Assembly: GCF_036711975.1 (NCBI RefSeq)
Contig: NW_027248941.1
Location: forward strand, 558,001 to 622,000
Length of the DNA: 64,000 nucleotides
DNA from: Onthophagus taurus
Taxonomy: Eukaryota; Arthropoda; Insecta; Coleoptera; Scarabaeidae
Direction: 5' to 3'
This document shows positions 60,701 through 64,000 of the stretch, in pieces. Under the pieces are notes generated by a model. That model saw nothing but the letters and a program-made list of their open reading frames with translations. It was not told the DNA's origin and made no database searches. Position 1 is the first letter of the stretch, and each line of letters begins with the position of its first letter. Both the position numbers and the translations under genes were made by a program.

Positions 60701-61288
60701 ATGGCTAAGGTTCAACTTTGTAATATAACGGTGATGGATAATCCGAGTGCTTTCTCGAATCCGTTTCAGTTCGAAATAACGTTCGAGTGCATCGAAGAAT
60801 TAAAAGAAGGTGATTTAACCTCAATTTTTTTGATTTTTTTTGTTAATAACGTTTTTTTTTTTTTAGATTTAGAATGGAAAATGATTTATGTGGGTTCCGC
60901 GGAAAGTGAGGAGCACGACCAAGTTCTCGATTCGGTTTTCGTTGGGCCCATTCCTGAGGGAAAACACATGTTTGTGTTTCAAGCCGATCCACCGAACGTG
61001 CAAAGGATACCCGAAAACGATGCGATTGGTGTTACGGTTGTTTTGTTAACGTGTTCGTATAAAGGACAAGAGTTTATTAGGGTTGGTTATTTTATAAATA
61101 ACGAGTATTACGATCCTGAGTTGAGGGAGAATTTACCGAGTCCACCTCAATTCGATAAAGTCGTTAGGAATATTTTGGCCTCCGAGCCGCGAGTAACTAG
61201 GTTTAAGATTAATTGGGAGGACCAATCTGGGGGGGTTATCGAAAATTCTGAAGAAAGTGCTAATACGGCTAGTTTGGAGTGTGTTTAA
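60701..61288 (+). CDS. asf1: Histone chaperone Asf1, 176 aa
   Basis: Asf1 binds the H3-H4 dimer in the nucleus and hands it to CAF-1 or HIRA during nucleosome assembly. Exons are 60701-60809 and 60867-61288. The 57-bp phase-1 intron (GTGATT...TTTTAG) interrupts ELKE|DLEWK. The immunoglobulin-like core is complete (residues 1 to about 155): MAKVQLCNITVMDNPSAFSN, WKMIYVGSAESEEHDQVLDS, FVFQADPP, IGVTVVLLTCSYKGQEF, RVGYFINNEY, NILASEPRVTRFKINWED. Asp54, Val94 and Arg108, the key H3-contact positions in the human protein, are at the same numbers. The acidic C-terminal tail is short (about 20 residues). The family is usually about 200-220 aa in animals. The intron length is a multiple of three and has no in-frame stop, so an unspliced message would encode a 195-aa protein. 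Confidence 0.95.
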   Translation: MAKVQLCNITVMDNPSAFSNPFQFEITFECIEELKEGDLTSIFLIFFVNNVFFFLDLEWKMIYVGSAESEEHDQVLDSVFVGPIPEGKHMFVFQADPPNVQRIPENDAIGVTVVLLTCSYKGQEFIRVGYFINNEYYDPELRENLPSPPQFDKVVRNILASEPRVTRFKINWEDQSGGVIENSEESANTASLECV

Positions 61289-61755
61289 TTTAATGTTGTC
61301 TAAAATATACTATTTTTTAAATTAAATTTGTTTGTTTATTTATTTTACACAATTAATTGACATTATAGTAATTAATAATTAAAATAGAGAGTTGAGAGAA
61401 TAAAAATAAACATTAATCGGAAGGTATTTAATAAAATTATTGCATATCAAAGTAAAAATTGATTAATTCATTAAGAATCAAATCAAGGATATTAGTTTAT
61501 TGTAATTATAATTTATGAGCCACAAATCGCATTTAAATAGCGATTGAGAGTTAAATAAGTAATTCTAACCTCACTTTTAAATTTGACATAATTATAATTT
61601 AATTTTTTAAAAAATTCTTTATTAAAAGATATTAAACCGACTTAAATATTATAATTAAGGTACTTATTAATTAGTTTAACGATAATTTGGAGCTTGATAA
61701 CACTTATTTATCGATGAAAATCTCTTTCGTAGTTGCAAAGTTTTCACATCAAAAT
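61289..61755. other. 3' flank of asf1
   Basis: AT-rich. The asf1 poly(A) signal is not unambiguous. No other gene is seen. Confidence 0.35.
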
Positions 61756-62190
61756 TCATAACGGAGGGTGAAATTTTCGTTCAAATCTTTTGGTTAATTC
61801 TGAAAGAAAAGAATAATAAATCGTTATTTGGGGAAATTCGAAGGAATAGGGTTGAATTTAATAAAATTGGTTTTATAACCTCAAAATAATAGGAATATTA
61901 AAAAATGGAAGATGCAAGGAAAAATTCAACCAATCAGAGAGAACCGATTTTCGTTTGTTTTAGTAAAATCCTATATAAGGGGTGAAATTTTCGGAGGAGG
62001 ACAGTCGATTTTACAGCGTCTTAGCGTACACGTCGTTTTGTTAAAAAATTTGTTTTATAACCTCAAATTAATTAATTAATTCAAAGTGTATGGAAGAAAA
62101 CTTACCCACAATAACATCCGTTCCTGTTATCAAGAAAAAGATCCCGATCCAGACACAACCAAGTTTCCCGTCCAAATTCTTCGTTTCATC
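61756..62190 (-). CDS. Possible last two exons of an unidentified membrane protein gene
   Basis: On the minus strand an 85-bp exon (62190-62106) has good borders (TTTTGTTTAG and G|GTAAGT). It reads DETKNLDGKLGCVWIGIFFL and continues ITGTDVIV, a membrane helix. A second strong acceptor (CTTTCTTTCAG) at 61800 continues the frame (phase 1) as E-LTKRFERKFHPPL and a TGA at 61756, a basic tail as expected after a membrane helix. No earlier exon in a matching phase is found nearby, and a usable frame depends on one beyond the repeats. The competing reading is a 34-codon + strand ORF over the same bases (62090-62194) behind a TATA box. Only one can be right. Confidence 0.3.
61972..61979 (+). promoter_or_regulatory. 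TATA box-like element
   Basis: TATATAAG lies 25-35 bp before a GGACAGTCGATT that resembles an insect initiator, so a + strand core promoter is plausible. The only + strand frame behind it is the 34-codon ORF at 62090-62194 (MEENLPTITSVPVIKKKIPI onwards). Confidence 0.4.
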
Positions 62191-62859
62191 CTAAACAAAA
62201 CCAGATAAGTGATAACGATTAATATTTTATGTAATACTCACGTTTTTTGGAGAATTACAAAGTTCATTTCACACAACCTAAAAATTCTCTGATTAATAGG
62301 TTATGTTAACCTTACCTTTACTAACAATAAGACGTATATGCTCTGTGGCGCCATCTGTTAGAGATATTTTGAAATTATTCAGCTAAGAATCGAACCTATC
62401 TTTTGTGACAAATTTTAAAACATTTTATAGAAATTAAGAATATATCAAAACGACATTGACATTTCAAACCGGAAGTTGCTTATATCTCGAGTATAAGTTA
62501 AAGGATTTTTTCACGACGATTACAAATATGTCAAAATTGGGGTTGACATTTTACACCTGAAGTTAGTTATCACATAATAGACAAATGGGCAACTTCATGG
62601 TGCTCTTTAATGTCAACTTTAATTTTATTATTATTTTATATTATAATAAATGTTATTATATTTTATATTATTAATGTTATTTTGAAGTTTAAAACATCAA
62701 TGTCGCAGGAAAAAATGCCATTTTGAAGTAGAAAGTGTCAACTTTACACTGATTTATGTCGTTTTTGTATTAAAAAAATAAAAGAACTAATACAAGACCT
62801 AAAAAACATTCAAGTGTTAATGTCAACTCTAATTTTCTTATTGTATTCGTAATCTTTAT

Positions 62860-63300
62860 AAAATAATCTTTAAAATGAGTCCAAACATGACGCACTTATC
62901 TCAAAAAACAAAAAAGATAGAATAAAAAACATTAAACCCGAAGTTAGCAACAATTTAATTTTTAAATATTAATACCAACCTTAATTTTTGATTATTTTTT
63001 ATTTTATATTTGTTTTTGTGACAAATTTTAACACATTTTATAAAAATTAAGAATACATCAAAATGACATTGACATTTCAAACCGGAAGTTGCTTATATCT
63101 CGAGTAATATTGGAATTAAACGTATCATGTTTGGGCTTATTTTAAAGGATTTTTCACGACGATTACAAATATGTCAAAATTGAGGTTGACATTTTTAACC
63201 GGAAGTTGACTATAACTTCATTAATATTGAAGATAAATATGTCGTGTTTGTACCCATTTTAAAGGATTTTTAATGAATATTACAAATATGTCAAAATTGA
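62860..63300. repeat. Diverged remnants of the satellite superfamily
   Basis: AAAATGAGTCCAAACATGAC (62874) and inverted forms such as ATCATGTTTGGGCTTATTTT (63124) and TGTCGTGTTTGTACCCATTT (63240) appear in isolation. They are interleaved with a GACATTTxAAACCGGAAGTT module seen four times (62462, 62546, 63069, 63191). Not tandem. Confidence 0.6.
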
Positions 63301-63328
63301 GGTTGACATTTTAAACCTGAAGTTATGA

Positions 63329-64000
63329 GAACTGACATTTGATAGATAAAAAATGACATTTGATAGATAAAAATGACATTTGACAGATTAGAATTAAATT
63401 TGTCATATAAATTATGACATTTGACAGATAAAAATTAAATTTGACATATAAAAAATGACATTTGATAGATAAAAACTGACATTTAACAGAGGAGAAATGA
63501 TATTTGACAGATGAGAAATGACATTTGATAGATAAAAATGACATTTGACAGATATAAATTAAATTTGACATATAAAAAATGACATTTGACAGATGAGAAA
63601 TGACGTTTGATAGATAAAAATGACATTTGACAGATAAGAAATTACATTTGATAGCTAAATATGACATTTAACAGATTAGAATTAAATTTTTCATATAAAA
63701 AATGACACTTTCCATATAAAAAATGACTTTGACAGATATAAATTAAATTTGTCATATAAAAAATGACATTTGATAGATGAGAAATGACGTTTGATAGATA
63801 AAAATGACATTTGACAGATAAGAAATTACATTTGATAGCTAAATATGACATTTGACAGATATAAATTAAATTTGACATATAAAAAATTACATTTGACAGA
63901 TGAGAAATGGCATTTGATAGATAAAAATGATATTTGATAGATTAGAATTAAATTAGTCATATAAATTATGACATTTGACAGATGAAAATTAAATTTGACA
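63329..64000. repeat. Short-period satellite, TGACATTTGAxAGATxA units, runs off the window
   Basis: The unit TGACATTTGACAGATAAAAA (about 20-22 bp) repeats more than 25 times. In many places it alternates with AATTAAATTTGACATATAAA to give a unit of about 40 bp. Longer blocks are themselves repeated (63590-63670 reappears at 63770-63860). The two long reverse ORFs (114 and 78 codons) are translations of the repeat, not genes. It reaches the window end. Confidence 0.92.

Noticed and set aside
63323-63878. 114- and 78-codon minus-strand ORFs rich in SNVIFY/CQM repeats
   Set aside because: These are translations of the 20-22 bp satellite; the stop-free frame is a by-product of the period.

Overview
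The window looks like insect nuclear DNA, and I lean towards a beetle. The evidence for insect is two gustatory-receptor genes with the family's C-terminal signature, a GAS2-like/Pigs protein, a P5B ATPase, Asf1, short 50-60 bp introns beside introns of many kilobases, and a very AT-rich background. The order (Coleoptera) is inference only. I see no bacterial, viral or organellar genes, no tRNA or rRNA, and no intact transposase or reverse transcriptase.

Layout. (1) 0.5-6.3 kb, + strand: a three-coding-exon, Q-rich C2H2 zinc-finger gene (609 aa). (2) 8.2-17.5 kb, - strand: a gustatory receptor (372 aa), a divergent beta-tubulin (447 aa) and a second, paralogous gustatory receptor (367 aa), all set in interspersed repeats. 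(3) 19.9-22.2 kb, + strand: a classical short-chain dehydrogenase (251 aa) and an unrecognised Cys-rich membrane protein (132 aa). (4) 22.6-42.9 kb, - strand: one gene, a pigs/GAS2-like cytoskeletal linker (727 aa in six exons). Its introns hold more than 14 kb of tandem repeats. (5) 43-46.3 kb: an intergenic triplicated repeat. (6) 46.4-55.3 kb, - strand: a P5B-type ATPase (ATP13A family, about 1387 aa in five exons), with two intronic satellite arrays and a third array 5' of it. (7) 60.7-61.3 kb, + strand: Asf1 (176 aa). (8) 61.7-64 kb: a possible exon pair of an unidentified gene, then a short-period satellite running off the window.

The genes do not form one pathway. The unusual part is the repeat landscape. 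About a third of the window, all of it at 23 kb or beyond, belongs to what I read as one modular repeat superfamily. Its monomers are about 266-277 bp, and the clearest ones contain an internal inverted repeat. They carry either an ATGGCNGCCAT-type centre (two opposed GCCAT cores, the core recognised by YY1/Pho) or dense GGTACC palindromes. The family has expanded separately in introns of the pigs gene, in two introns of the ATPase gene, and upstream of the ATPase. In the ATPase, one array carries a dead copy of the edge of the neighbouring exon, which records how it spread. In pigs intron 1, two GGTACC-rich blocks face each other as a multi-kilobase inverted repeat around a unique loop. The loop holds a small + strand ORF and a possible alternative pigs first exon. 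All coordinates and translations were worked out by eye, and the splice models are predictions.
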